NCBI GenBank assembly: GCA_963556195.1
Contig: OY744537.1
Coordinates: 18,516,774-18,580,773 of the forward strand
Direction: 5' to 3'
Source: Sepiola atlantica
Taxonomy: Eukaryota > Mollusca > Cephalopoda > Sepiida > Sepiolidae
Length of the DNA stretch: 64,000 nt
Part shown: piece after piece, positions 9,231 through 20,740 of the stretch
How positions within the stretch are numbered: position 1 is the stretch's first letter
How the letters are laid out: each line of letters opens with the position of its first letter
Notes under the pieces: model-generated
Databases searched by the model: none
Seen by the model: the letters and a program-made list of their open reading frames with translations, nothing else
Told to the model about the DNA's origin: nothing
Position numbers and translations under genes: made by a program

Positions 9231-9945
9231 TATATATATTTATTAACGGGACCCTTTGGAAATTCCACAGTGCTTTCTACATAACTATGTATCACTTACT
9301 GTTAATAATAATAATATTCTTTTCGAAATATTAAGTAGAAATGACTTTTTTTCTTCCATAAAAATAATTGTCATCCTCAGCTAAATATTCTTTAAATAAA
9401 TAAAACAGTTATGTCTCTTCCTTAGTTATTTAAAATTGTAGAAATTTAACTCTTTTCAAAACAATAAATATTCTCTGTCTTCTTACCATAAACATAATTG
9501 TCAGCTAAAAATTCTTCAAATCATTAAATCGATTGTCACTTTTTTAAATGTACTTATTTAAAATTGTACTGTTTTAGTCAACAGGACGACAATCTAATTT
9601 TGCCACAATTTATTTTAAAATGGGTAAATTCGAAATTGTTTACCTTGGCGACATAATATTAATCACTGATCATCATTTTTGCAGATCGGACTATCTCAGT
9701 TAATTATGTAGATTAAAGATGTGTGTATGTTTTGGGCATTAGTTGCCAATGGTTGATCTCCGAGAAGACACAATTTGGAATCAGCATATTCCTGCAGATG
9801 TTTTAGCCTGATGAAAAGTTTTTTTTTTTTTCTATTATAATTTAAGGAAAACTTTATCATTTACAAATACAAAACTAGTGTGCACATAGTAGTTACAACA
9901 AATTCTTTGTTTACAACCACGACATGAATTGCACTTTGAATTGCA

Positions 9946-10156
9946 TCTGCACCCACCCTATTCTCTAGATCTGGCTCCCAGCGACTACTGATTGCTTGCA
10001 AAGCCTCAAAAGAATGCTTCCAATGAAGAAATGCTATCAGAAACTGAGGCATATTTTGAGGCCAAAGACAAATCGTTCTGCAAAAAATATATTGAATTGT
10101 AAGAAAAGCACTGGAACCAGTGTATCACTCTAGAAGGAGACTATGTTGATGAATAA
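9946..10156 (+). pseudogene. mariner transposase C-terminus, decayed
   Basis: Translation gives PYSLDLAPSDY, a stop, LLAKPQKNASNEEML, then ETEAYFEAKDKSF and HWNQCITLEGDYVDE followed by TAA. This is the hallmark C-terminus of mariner (IS630-Tc1-mariner) transposases, including the PYSPDLAPSDY block near the catalytic DD34D region. In-frame stops at about 9989 and 10101 break it, and the N-terminal two thirds is missing. A (TA)n array follows at about 10178-10204. Confidence 0.8.
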
Positions 10157-10159
10157 AGT

Positions 10160-10935
10160 CGAATTTTGTCCTAAAGTGATATATATATATATATATATAT
10201 ATATGAGTTGTCTGCTAATTAGCAACATTCCAATTGTGACATTGATCAATCCATGTGAAATTGCATCTTTTTGTCATAAAACAGACAAAATTAGCATTTC
10301 TCTGATTTTTCTTTCGTGGTGAACAATAATAGCATATTTTTTACTACTGAATCATCTGAACAAATTATCTCATCAAAATTTGGTTGTTTACTAATATTTT
10401 ATTGCCCTAAGTTACATCCGGGCAACGCTAGTTACCTCCACTATTTTTTTTTTTTTTTTTTTTTTTTTAAATATTTTTAAGATTGGAGAAAGTAAAAAGT
10501 CTTAACAGATGACTAAAAGTAAAATTTACGGGAAAATGCATTTTTTTATGGCGTTAATTCTTTTGGTAAAAACTCAGTAGTGTTCATCAAATTAGATGGC
10601 TTCAAGGGTCACCAATCTTAAGAATCTGCTTGGTTATCGTTTTCACACAACCGTTGGTGAGAAGTAGTTTTCAGAAGAGTTTGTATTCCGTCCTGTTTTT
10701 ACCTCCAAGACGTGATTGGTAGAAAGTATTATCAAGCACATGATGAGATACACTGACCCACAATGAGTAACAGTGGACATAGTTAGCCAGACAGATTGAC
10801 CAGCAGATTGTGCGAAATATGGCTACAGTAAAACGTGAAAGATGAAGATGACGATATAATGGAATTAAGTTATTTGGTTAGAAGAACATTTCTTGGAAAA
10901 GCAGAACATTGCCAATCACAGACTAGAGATAGACA
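10160..10935. other. AT-rich stretch with poly-T
   Basis: A T-run of over 20 sits at about 10445-10468. No gene or repeat family is recognised. Confidence 0.4.
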
Positions 10936-10937
10936 CA

Positions 10938-10938
<1 letters not shown>

Positions 10939-11032
<94 letters not shown>
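10939..11032 (+). repeat. (AAT)n microsatellite
   Basis: About 30 AAT units with a few ACT interruptions. An apparent poly-asparagine open frame across it is an artefact. Confidence 0.95.
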
Positions 11033-11033
<1 letters not shown>

Positions 11034-11454
11034 CACAGAAATAGAATGTTATGTATTAAAAAAAATAAGAGAAAAAAATCTCATCCACTCAGTTTATTTT
11101 TATCAGTCATTTTTTTTTTAAACAAAACCTTATATTTACAAAAATTTGATAAAATCTTTTTTAAAGAAAAGTTCAGTATATTCACTGAAGCATCTGAAAG
11201 TAATTTAATACAAAAATACTGTAATTGAAAGAAGTTGAAGAAAGAAATGAAAAATCGTTTTTTTTTCTAGCTCCAATTCTTATTTTAGAGAACAATAAAT
11301 ATTGTTAATTAGAAAAACATGATACTCAAAGAAATAGAAATTCATTCATTGACTAGATTTTTGTAACACTATATGAGTGTAAACAAAGTTGCCATAAGTG
11401 GGTGTTTCACCAAAAACATAGTTAATCGAAATAATTACAAGATGTAGATGAGAG

Positions 11455-11688
11455 TAGAACACCATAAGACTTGAAATGGGTAACAAAAACTTGAAAATGG
11501 ATGACAAAAATTTGAAAATGGGTAAAAAAAAATTGTAAAATGAGTAACAAACTTGGAATGGGTAACAAAAACTTGAAATGGGTAACAAAAATTTGAAAAT
11601 AGATGACAAGAATTTGAAAATGGGTAAAAAAAAATTGTAAAATGAGTAACAAAAATTTGAAATGGGTAACAAAAATTTGCCATTTCAA
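11455..11688. repeat. ~21-bp minisatellite with a higher-order duplication
   Basis: Units like TTGAAATGGGTAACAAAAA alternate with TTGAAAATGGATGACAAAAA. A block of about 120 bp containing the run of A and ATTGTAAAATGAG is repeated twice. All three minus-strand frames are open as a by-product. Confidence 0.85.
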
Positions 11689-11899
11689 CTCTGAAGAACG
11701 ATTTATAGTTCCTGATAGTGAGATTCAAGACTAGGAAGACTAAACTCAATTTGCTGTCAAGATCAATGGAAACACCCGGATTTGCATTGCCTTACACTGG
11801 AAATGGATTCTTATAGTCTCACATTGTTGCAGGAACTATTTAATTGTGCAATGCTACTGGTTTGCAGAACCAATTCCTGATTTTACTTTTAATTATAAT

Positions 11900-12230
11900 A
11901 AGGACATTGACTGCCTGGAAACCATTCAGAGTTGTTCAACCGAGAGAATACCCTCCATCAGACACCTGCCGTACCTTGAATGACTTGCTTCTCTGAAGCT
12001 CCAACATCTAACAACTGACTTGATAAACAACCACAAAATTATTAACGAAAAAAACCCAACCCGTAGCACCTTTTTGATCTTCATTTGCTTAACACACATG
12101 CATATGCTTACAAAGTCAGAAAAAATTACTTTTAGACTTGCTGACGCGTGAAACTGCCTGCATCGGTTGTTGACTGTTGAGGCACTGCATCATTAAACCA
12201 CATGATTCTTGAAATTCAGTACACCTCCAT
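11900..12230 (+). pseudogene. LINE reverse transcriptase C-terminal remnant
   Basis: The frame reads DIDCLETIQSCSTERIPSIR then HLPYLE, a stop, LASLKLQHLTTDLINNHKII, corresponding to the thumb/C-terminal block of CR1- or L2-like reverse transcriptases (typically RLIPxxRHLPYxERLxxLxL followed by DLIxxYKIL). One stop and no recognisable catalytic domain. The downstream half is decayed. Confidence 0.7.
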
Positions 12231-12974
12231 AGACATGCACATCATGCCTGTTCGTTTCCCTGATAATTGTATATTATCCTAGGTATTAGGCATGCACTTT
12301 TGATGCATTGTACTGCGCATGAGCACTGTACATCATGCTTTCATTATTATTTTAAAGAAAAGGGATTTGTTGAGTTTATAGCTTTTCTCCACTGAGGAAC
12401 AAAGAGCATTTTTCTTTATATTCATTCGACTGTATGAGGTGATTTGTTGACTGTTTTATGGCATATCCATCCTTTTTTTTTTGGTTATTTAATGCCCCCT
12501 CCCGCCCCCCCCCCCCAAAAAAAAACACGTATTGTACAAGAATTTATAGTTTCTATTTTCCTTCAGAGCTGAGGAAGGAGAGGATTTAAAATATAATCAC
12601 TATTTGCAAATATTTGATTTCACGAAAAAAGTTGTTTTTTTTATCATTATTTTAAAAATAACATAAATTAATGCTTTTCTTTGCTATAACTTACTGGCAA
12701 GAAATAAAAAAAAAATTTTCAGGTGTGGCGCTTTCCGCTGAACACAAAGACAGAGTCAAGAAAAAAGTAAAATAAAACAACTTGTCAGGTGCCAACTAGA
12801 AGGAAGATCCAAGTCTTTAAGATGGCGGTGTGATGCGATATTCTATACAAAATCATATGATTAAGACTTTGTAGGTATGACAAAAGACAGAGAAAAAAAA
12901 GGCGACAGACAAATCAAATGCTATACAATGGCTGGAGACAAACAAACATCCGAATTCTTTCAAGTATTTAAAGA

Positions 12975-12975
<1 letters not shown>
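12230..12975. other. No gene recognised
   Basis: A poly-C run near 12505 is followed by A-rich sequence. AAGATGGCGG, which resembles a YY1 site, occurs at about 12820; there is no other promoter evidence. Confidence 0.35.

Positions 12976-12976
<1 letters not shown>

Positions 12977-13042
<66 letters not shown>
12977..13042. repeat. (TA)n microsatellite
   Basis: A pure TA tract of about 33 units. Around twenty comparable arrays occur in the window. Tyr-Ile open frames across it are meaningless. Confidence 0.98.
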
Positions 13043-13045
<3 letters not shown>

Positions 13046-13106
13046 TTTGGCTCTGCCATTTTACTCAATGTTGTTTCATTCACTGATGCACACACACACA
13101 TATATC

Positions 13107-13930
13107 TTTACTTTCATTAACCCCAAACAAAGCATATTGCCACTGAAGCATAAGGGGTTACTATGACAGGAACCATATTGGGGGAGGATGGAACCTCAGT
13201 GGGGAGCTGGGCAGCAATTTCTGCATGTTTGAACTAGTGATGGGACGATTCCAATATCCCCCCTCTCCCGATTCCTATATAATTACCGATTCTAAATTCC
13301 CGATTCCGATTCTTTTAAAATCTCTAAATATTTAAGCTATAGAGGTATTTTTTTTTTCATTTTTGGATCACCGTAAAAACCCATGTAACATGTGCATATA
13401 TTTTCGCAAACATAAAAATACACGGGGGGGGGGGGGATGGGTTCTATCGATTTTACTTTTACTGGTAGTTTAAAATCAATAAGTATTTATCATTTTATCA
13501 TTAATACCAGCAATGGAAAATCAAGTTAAAAAAAAGAAGAATCGTTGTTGGCATCGGAAAACAGGCAAAATCTTTTCTGATTCCGATACCCCAAAAAGTT
13601 CCGATTTTTTCGATTCCCGATTAATCGTCCCAACACGAGTTTGCACAGTTGGGTTCAATACGGAGCAAGGAGGAAATTATAAAGGCAAGCGGTCCGAGGT
13701 AAGAAGCTATCAGAGTAGAAAAATCTACCGGCATCTAGAGACCTCTACAGTGAAGGGTGGGATTCTGTGGCTAGTCTGGTGGGTCGGCAGTATTTACGTG
13801 GGGGTAGGGTTGGGGGGGGGGGTACAAGTGGAGTAAATTCATCGGAGCACATTATATGGAAATACTTGTAAAATAGGTAAAGGGATGCAACTCTGTGGTG
13901 ATGTGACAGGCTGGGCCATGGCAAATGTAC
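13107..13930 (-). mobile_element. LINE 3' end, family A, split by a MITE
   Basis: The flanks match 700-1150: CCCCAAACAAAGCATATTG at the 3' end, CTACCGGCATCTAGAGACC and CATCGGAGCACAT further in. The hAT MITE at 13235-13638 lies inside it. Confidence 0.7.
13235..13638. mobile_element. hAT-type MITE with 8-bp target duplication
   Basis: Terminal inverted repeats begin TAGTGATGGGACGATT on the left and TCGTGTTGGGACGATTAATC on the reversed right end. The flanks are GTTTGAAC (13227-13234) and GTTTGCAC (13639-13646), an 8-bp duplication with one mismatch, as expected for hAT. The interior (404 bp in all) has no transposase, so it is non-autonomous. Inner sub-terminal repeats of CGATTCC are abundant. 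Confidence 0.85.
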
Positions 13931-14434
13931 TATCCGTGACTCATTATTTGTTCAACTTTGATTTCATTCGAAAATTCATAAACTGTGACGTATCTGTTAA
14001 GAAATTCTTCTTGCATTACTAAAAATAATAACTCTCTCCACTCCTATATCATCCATAAGGATAATATAGAAGTAAAATAGTCTTATTATCTTGTTATCAG
14101 ATTTGCATACGCGTTTACGGTGTGTACGAACACACTATGTAAATTAAGTGAAAAGAGTCACTAAAAAGAGAGAGTGACATTGAAAACTATTAGAGAGTGG
14201 TTGAATCTACATAAATTGAGAGAGGAAGAGAGTGATAGACAGAAACTTAGTAAGAGATGTTGAGTTAATTGAAAATTATGGCTAATTTGTACATATTAAA
14301 ACGGAATTCTTTTCAAACTTAACTCAATCCCAAAACTAATTAATATTTTTGCATGTATTTTGTGTGGATAAAATATATATTTTAAAAAAGCCTTCAGGAA
14401 AGAAACATTGATGAATTTACCATATATATATATA

Positions 14435-14990
14435 CTAGCAGGGCTACCCGGCGTTGCTCGGGGTCATAAAAACATATACTTGAAGAAAGATCGTGTGTGT
14501 AACATCTTTATATTCAAACTTCTATACCCCCCCTTTCTCTATAGCCGTCTCTTTATCTTTCGCCCCATTTCACCGCTACTTTCTAATTTTGCCTTTTGCG
14601 AAAGCTGTTTCTTCCCCACTATTTCTCCTACGTTGCCTAGGGCAATAGTATGAAATATTTCTATAAAAAGTAACACCTCTATCTGCGCCTTCTATATAGG
14701 TACTTATCTCCGCCCCGGTGTTCATACTGTATACGTATCTATCATCACCCCGGTGCGCATACTATATACATACCTATCGCCGCCCAAGTGCACATACTAT
14801 ATATGTAACTATCGCCGCCCCAGTGCAGATACTATTTAAGTACCTATTGCCGCCCCGGTGCGAATGCTAAATAGTACCTATCGTTGCCCCGGTGTGAATG
14901 CTAAATACATACCTATTGCGCCCCGGTGTGTATGCTACATACATACCTATTGCGCCCCGGTGTGTATGCTACATAATTACTTATCGCAGC
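14435..14990 (-). mobile_element. Helitron 3' end and adjoining body
   Basis: Reading the minus strand, a hairpin (CCCGAGCAACGCCGGG) is followed 8 nt later by the terminal CTAG at 14438-14435 and a host T at 14434, the classic Helitron 3' end. The body (GCCTTTTGCGAAAGCTGTTT, AGGGCAATAGTATGA) is shared with 20741-20830. No 5' end was identified; satellites follow on the right. Confidence 0.7.
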
Positions 14991-14998
14991 GTGTGTAT
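14695..14998. repeat. ~40-bp minisatellite
   Basis: Units of the form TACCTATCGCCGCCCCGGTG followed by CGCATACTATATACG, about seven copies. The same repeat occurs at 20850-21370. Some late copies lack a G in the core, changing frame. Confidence 0.9.
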
Positions 14999-15375
14999 TC
15001 ATGTGTATACTCGTGTGTACACGTGTGTACTCATGTGTATACTCATGTGTACACGTGTATACTCATGTGTACACGCGTGTACTCATGTGTATACTCATGT
15101 GTACACGCGTGTACTCATGTGTATACTCATGTGTACACGCGTGTACTCATGTGTATACTCATGTGTACACGCGTGTACTCATGTATACACACTCATGTGT
15201 ACAAGCGTGTACTCATGTATACACACTCATGTGTACACGCGTGTACTCATGTATACACACACATGTGTACACGCGTGTACTCATGTGTACACACATGTGT
15301 ACTCATGTATGTACACATGTGTACACATGTATACACACATGTGTACTCATGTATACACACATGTGTACTCATAAA
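14999..15375. repeat. GTGTACTCATGTGTA minisatellite
   Basis: Short units GTGTACTCAT, GTGTATACTC and ACGCGTGTAC combine into a ~30-bp higher-order repeat. All three plus-strand frames are open and give Cys-Thr-His-Val-Tyr peptides; these are not genes. A related array is at 15965-16190. Confidence 0.92.
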
Positions 15376-15469
15376 TAAAATAAAACATCAATCATTCTGC
15401 AAAGCCAAAAACAAAAAACAATTTCCCTCAACCCCTTTCCCTCCGAAAAACTTTTACCAAAATGACCGG

Positions 15470-15640
15470 ATTTAGCATGAAATAGCCCGAAAGGGGTTGA
15501 TATGCCGTAAAATAAAACACGCAAACCAAATACCATGAATAAACATTTGAAGATATAAAGAATTTTAAGCATAAAAACTTTGACCAAAATGACCGGATTC
15601 GGCATTAAATAACTCGAAAAGGGTTGATATGCCGTAAAAG
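15470..15640 (-). repeat. ~128-bp dispersed tandem repeat, 1.4 copies
   Basis: Two blocks of AAAATGACCGGATTYRGCAT with GGGTTGATATGCCGTAAAA, about 120 bp apart, match the reversed array at 30100-30490 and the single unit at 39610-39730. Confidence 0.8.
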
Positions 15641-15824
15641 AAAACAACCCCCAGAAGTTTAGTAGTAAACAGATTATAAATTATTATATAAATTCTCTAT
15701 TAACAATTGTGAAGATAAAAAGAACATTAAAAAATTGACAAATCGATAAGTAAATTTCAACAATTCTTTTTCCAAGGAAATTTGCACTAAATTAAATGGT
15801 TGGATTAAACATTAGGATTAATTT

Positions 15825-16330
15825 CAAATCGCATTCTCACAAAGAATCAAGATTTTTATCAAATATAGTAATTGTAGTAGACATACATTTATGCGACCCT
15901 GGAACTTGACATATTTTAGCCCCCCCCCCCCCCCAGCTGGTGTCAGGACGTGGGTCCGTAATATCAAGTTCACGTGTGTATACACGTGTGTATTCATGTG
16001 TATACTCGTGTGTACACGTGTGTACACACATGAGTACACGCGTGTACTCATGTGTACTCATGTATACACACGTGTACTCATGTATACACACATGTGTACA
16101 CGCGTGTACTCATGTGTACACGCGTGTACTCATGTGTACACACATGAGTACACGCGTGTACTCATGTGTACTCATGTATGTACACAAAGAATCAACATTT
16201 TTAATAAATATAGTAATTGTAGTAGACATACATTTATGCGACCCTGGAACTTGACATATTTTAGCCCCCCCCCCCCCCCAGCTGGTGTCAGGACGCGTCC
16301 ATATGTGTATGTTAGTATGTGTGTCCGTAA
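15825..16330. repeat. Tandem duplication enclosing a minisatellite
   Basis: The block from CACAAAGAATCAASATTTTT through a poly-C run of 15-17 to AGCTGGTGTCAGGACG occurs at 15838-15950 and again at 16183-16295. Between them lies a GTGTACTCATGTGTACAC array (15965-16190). A third partial copy, TTATGCGATCCTGGAACTTG, is at about 16723. The copies differ at very few positions. Confidence 0.85.
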
Positions 16331-16406
16331 TATCAAGTCCACGTGTTGAAGCAGTAGCCATTGCCAAAATGGCTACTGCTTCAACACACGTGGACTTGAT
16401 ATTATC
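16326..16406. repeat. Palindrome with ~36-bp arms
   Basis: TAATATCAAGTCCACGTG...GAAGCAGTAGCCAT and ATGGCTACTGCTTC...CACGTGGACTTGATATTA pair with a short spacer (TGCCAAA); one arm has an extra CA. It forms a strong hairpin on either strand. No ribozyme core is visible. Confidence 0.85.
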
Positions 16407-16419
16407 GAACCCAGGGCCA

Positions 16420-16720
16420 AAAGGCCCGGGAAAATGTCTGTGGTGTCCCCAGAGAGGGGGGACGTGTGTTTGGCAGTGCAAAAGAACGAAAGAGAGAGAA
16501 GTGTTTTCTCGTGCCATAGAAGTAAAAGAGGACGGGCGGATGGCAGTCACGTGTTTATATAATTATGCTAGCCATCTGAGATTCGCCTAAAAGAAGGCCA
16601 CTGATTGGTCAAGCCAAGGAGAAAGTAGTTTGCCTGAACCAATCAGAAGGCAGCTAAGAAGTCATTGATATTTAAACAATATGGCGGCTTGTAGGAAACT
16701 GCTACACACCCTCCACTTAT
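16420..16720 (+). promoter_or_regulatory. Possible promoter-like segment
   Basis: Unlike its surroundings this stretch is moderately GC-rich. It has an inverted CCAAT (GATTGG, ~16605), a direct CCAAT (~16639), an E-box CACGTG (~16548) and AATATGGCGGC (~16678), which resembles a YY1-type start element. A short frame from that ATG (MAACRKLLHTLHLYLCDPGT) stops after 20 codons. No gene follows that I can recognise, so the call is speculative. Confidence 0.25.
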
Positions 16721-16749
16721 ATTTATGCGATCCTGGAACTTGACGTATT

Positions 16750-18060
16750 TTTAGGATTTACAAACGCTACCACGCCCATTCTAGCATGTCACCACACCAT
16801 GTGATGTTTAGGCAGCTACTTATTGTTTATTTTTAGTTAACAGATGTATTTAATTCCAATTTATGCAGCTGACATCTTTGTCTTGTTCAGCCACCGGATG
16901 TATTTCCTGTTTATGTTGTTCCCAGTGCGATTAGAAAGGTTGTTTTGGTGATCGATATCCAACAATATACATGTATGACTCATAAAAGAAGGAGGAGGGG
17001 GAGGAGGAGCAGGAAGAAGACATAAGAAATACTACAGTCGGAAGATGAATTTAAGATCAAAATAAAGACTAGAAAACAAAAAATTATTTTAGAAAGAAAT
17101 GACCATGTGGAAACATTCCTTTGTCTGTAATGTAAGTCAGTAGGTAGAAAGCATGTTTTATAGGAGAATGTTAATGTCTGGAAAAAGCTGTGAGTGGAAA
17201 TCAGGTTGAAGACATTAACAGCAGAGCTGACGTCAGATGATGTAAACAAATCTTATTTAGCAGGTTATTTTTTTCTGTCACCGAGGAATAAGCGACTGAC
17301 AGACAGGCACACCACTCAAGCAGAAGGAGGCTAGCAGACAAAAAAACAGTTCAGAAGAGATGGAGGCTGAAATAAATTGCTAAAGTACATTTGTGAATGT
17401 CTTGAACAAAAAAATTAAAAGCATTTTTTTTATAACCATTTTGTTTTTCTACAAAGGGAAGCAAGTTTTGCACCAACGATAAATGAAAAGTTGTGTTGTC
17501 TCCCTTTCACTTTGTATTACACAGATAAAGAATAAGAGATTAATTGAGTGATTACGTTACTGTTAGGCCAACCTAACGAAACAAAATCGAGTTATTTCCC
17601 TTGGACCAAAGAAAAGAGTTATCGCTCTTGGATAATTGGAGTTGTCTGCGAGAACAGTGAAAAATAAACAGAACAGCTCTCACGATCAAACAAGCATCTC
17701 GCATTCAGCGGTTTTTTTTCTACATTTCAATTCAATCAGTGTGTTTGCTAAATAAATCTGTTAATGGTTCTACTTCGTACTTCCAATTTTTTGAGTTGTA
17801 ATTGAACCGATAACGTATAAACATCAAGACGTAACAGTTGCACCACAAGAATTATTGCTGGCAATGATTGTAAGTGCTTCTTTGTTGCATGGCCTTATAA
17901 TAATATGCCAATTGAATTCTGCACTGATAAATCCTGTCTGTGGGCCATTCATGTTAACAGTCCTGATGCTTAAGTTGCATAGTAGACCTGCCCCAAAGTA
18001 CACAGTATTAACAAATAAAAACAAAGTCATAATTTTTACAAAGATACAATTTTGATTACT
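16750..18060. other. No gene or repeat recognised
   Basis: Small open frames on both strands (for example 17824-18055) have no domain I recognise. GCTGACGTCAG near 17228 is a lone CRE-like site. Confidence 0.35.
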
Positions 18061-18064
18061 CCCT

Positions 18065-18440
18065 ACATCATCATCATATTCTGTTTAACATTCTGGCATG
18101 TGTTGGACGGCTTAAAGAAATTGAATTTCAAACCAACCTATCTCTGACCAGGTTTTTATTTATCCTTCAGGTCCATTTTTATCACTTCCTCCCATGTTTT
18201 CCTTGGCCTTTCCCTGTGAACTGGACCTGCTTCCTAAACTATTCTACATCTACTACCCCAATAATTCTCAACTATTCTTTCAATGTGGCCATACTATCAA
18301 AGTCTACTCTTCTGCACACATCTCCCTAGACTGTCCAGATTTAATCTTCCTCTGAAGTCATCAGAACTAAACCTGTCTTTAAGATTCGCATAATTCATCC
18401 ATTGTATATCATTTCTCTCCATGCAACACATGTCCTCAAC
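18065..18440 (-). mobile_element. LINE 3' end with (GATGAT)n terminus
   Basis: Minus-strand translation gives RPRKTWEEVIKM near the terminus (about 18180-18220), then the GCCGTCCAACACATGCCAG tail and GATGATGATG. It is the same family as 2875-3056. It lies head to head with a second, plus-strand copy. Confidence 0.75.
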
Positions 18441-18449
18441 CCTCACTCG

Positions 18450-18640
18450 CCAGTGTGCAGAAGAGTAGACTTTCATAGTATGGCCACGTTGAAAGAGTGT
18501 TCTTGGGTTAGTAGACGTAGAACAGTTTAGGTAGCAGGTTCAGTTCAGAGGGAAAAGCTGAGAAAAACATGGCAGGAAGTGATAAAAGAATGCATGAAAA
18601 AGACAAGCATAGAATATTGAGACGATGCATTTGCTATTGT
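18450..18640 (+). mobile_element. LINE C-terminal fragment, opposite orientation
   Basis: The frame reads CRRVDFHSMATLKECSWVSR, RRTV, stop, then KLRKTWQEVIKECMKK, equivalent to the usual GHVER..WVSRCR..RPRKTWQEV block of this LINE family. With 18065-18440 it makes an imperfect inverted repeat. Confidence 0.65.
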
Positions 18641-19116
18641 CACTGTTTGGGATTCTCTATCCCCTGAACACTAGTACAAGAACATGGGTTATTAGGAACT
18701 TTTTGAATTCTTTATTTTTACTATGAATTTATGCCACTTTGACCCTCGATGAAGGAAGCGGAAAGACGATCGGTCATAGAGTCTGACCAGTCTCGACCAA
18801 GTCCGAAATATTGATATTTGCCACTGTTACAATGTTACGCTAATCTCAGAAAAAGGTAAGGAAAATCGTTTATGCTGGTATGAACAGGTACTGAGCATAA
18901 ATGATAAAATCATTGCAAAAATGGAATTCAGGATGGAGGCCCCTGGGAATAAGTCGAGAGGACGGACGAAATAAATGTGATTGAATACTCAACACCGAGA
19001 CCTAAAGACTTCATTATTTTTACAATTGTTAAATCTTTAGCAGGTGCTTCAGTTTGTTGAGTAGGTGCTTCAGTTTGTTGAGTAAATTTAATGTAAAGTG
19101 TCATCTCCTTGCATAA

Positions 19117-19300
19117 GGACCCGTAGCGCAACGGATAAAAGTGCTAAGCAACAATAATCAGTTCTAAGTGAGGTTGAAGGTTCAATCGTCAGTGCGGACA
19201 ATACTAAGAATACCATTACAAATTACTTAAGACTTCTATTCTGTAATGGCTGACAGAACGAGAACAAGTTACCCGCGTGGATGAAACTTGTGGAGTAGTG
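19117..19300 (+). mobile_element. tRNA-derived SINE, family S
   Basis: The head GACCCGTAGCGCAACGGATA has an A-box (TAGCGCAACGG), and GAAGGTTCAATCGTC forms a B-box about 50 nt later. The body continues ACAAATTACTTAAGACTTC and TGGCTGACAGAACGAG, shared with 27657-28060, 31190-31440, 31540-31805 and 59509-59765. This copy is truncated before the GAAACGTTGTGAG tail. Confidence 0.75.
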
Positions 19301-19440
19301 AGCTGGAGCTGGCACTGCAGGAAGCTAGTGCAGGAGTGAGATGGAGTAGGCACTGAAAGCAGCAGGTGAAAGATGGATGGAAACGGCACGGTAATGTTGA
19401 AGGTTTATTGCATTAGTAGTTTGTGTTTATCACGACGAGT

Positions 19441-19835
19441 ATTTATCTACCTCCCACAAAGTAAAATGTGACACAAGGTCGGAAAGTGTGATTTGATAAG
19501 TCAGCACCCTAATCACAACGGTTCTATTTATCTACCTCCCACAAAGTAAAATGTGACACAAGGTCGGAAAGTGGGATTTGATAAGTCAGCACCCTAATCA
19601 CAACGGTTCTATTTATCTACCTCCCACAAAGTAAAATGTGACACAAGGTCGGAAAGTGGGATTTGATAAGTCAGCACCCTAATCACAACGGTTCTATTTA
19701 TCTACCTCTCACAAAGTAAAATGTGACACAAGGTCGGAAAGTGGGATTTGATAAGTCAGCACCCTAATCACGACGGTTCTATTTATCTTCCTCCCACAAA
19801 GTAAAATGTGACACAAGGTCGGAAAGTGTGATTAA
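19441..19835. repeat. 85-bp satellite made from the SINE tail
   Basis: Units start at 19441, 19526, 19611, 19696 and 19781, a constant 85-bp period, with only a handful of substitutions. Each unit reads ATTTATCTACCTCCCACAAA, ATGTGACACAAGGTCGGAAA, GATTTGATAAGTCAGCACCC. This is the reverse complement of the last ~85 bp of the U2-headed SINE. Confidence 0.92.
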
Positions 19836-19836
19836 C

Positions 19837-19958
19837 GCTTATTGGCGGCAAAAAGTTAATTTGGGTTGGTGGGGGGTTGGAGGGTGAGAGAGAGAGAATG
19901 ATATCCGATTAACAATTATTGGCGGCAAAAAGTTAATTTGGGTGGGAGGGGGGTTGGA

Positions 19959-20014
<56 letters not shown>

Positions 20015-20058
20015 GCGCGAGAGAAAGAGAGATAGAGAGAGATAGAGAGAGAGAGGGA
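19837..20058. repeat. Duplicated block followed by (GA)n
   Basis: CTTATTGGCGGCAAAAAGTT with a GGTTGGAGGGTGAGAG block occurs at about 19837-19893 and again at 19915-19963, then runs into a GA tract of about 95 bp with minor GATA interruptions. Confidence 0.85.
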
Positions 20059-20103
20059 GGGTGGTATAAAACAGTGCAAATTATATACAAAATAAAATAA
20101 AAA

Positions 20104-20740
20104 TTTGGCCTGACCCTTAAAATTTTCCCCGACCCCTTAATCCTTGCAGCCCCACCCGAACTTTTTTTCATTCTCCCACAACCCTGAGAAATATTTTAAG
20201 TTCAAAAAAAAAAAAAAAAATTAGGCCTGACCCCTAAAAAATTCCCCGACCCCCTAATCTCTCCAGCCCCACCCGAACTTTTTTTTCAGTGTCCCACAAC
20301 CCTGAGAAATATTTTAAGTTCAAAAAAATTAAAAATAAATAAATTTGTTCTGACACTAAAAAAATTTGGCCCGACCCCTAAAAAATTTTCCCCGACCCCC
20401 CTAATCTCTCCGGCCCCCCCGCCCTAAATTTTTTTTCAGCGTCCCACAACCCTGAGAAATATTTTAAGTTGTAAAAAAAAAAAATAAATAGATTTGGCCT
20501 GACCCCTATAAAATTTGGCCTGACCCCTAAAATTTTCCTAGACCCCCTAATCTCTCCAGCCCCCCCCCCCGACCTTTTTTTTCAGTATCCCACAACCCTG
20601 AGAAATATTTTAAGTTCAAAAAAAAAAAAAAAAAATTTGGCCTGACCCCTAAGATTTTCCCCGACCCCCTAATCTCTCCAGCTCCCCCCCACCCCGACCT
20701 TTTTTTTCAGTGTCCCACAACCCTGAGAAATATTTTCTAC
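20104..20740. repeat. ~115-150 bp minisatellite, about five units
   Basis: Units contain TTGGCCTGACCCCTAAAATT, CCCCCTAATCTCTCCAGCCC, TCCCACAACCCTGAGAAATA and an A-run. Unit length varies through the A-runs and an internal duplication of the GACCCCTAAAA part. Confidence 0.9.

Noticed and set aside
10893..11228. Poly-asparagine protein
   Set aside because: An (AAT)n microsatellite in an otherwise AT-rich region; no conserved flanking domain.
14858..15475. 205-codon Cys/Thr/His/Val/Tyr-rich frame and two overlapping frames
   Set aside because: All three frames are open because the GTGTACTCAT minisatellite lacks stops; there is no start context or domain.
19441..19835. CRISPR-like regular repeats
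   Set aside because: Units are contiguous 85-bp tandem copies with no unique spacers, in a eukaryotic genome.
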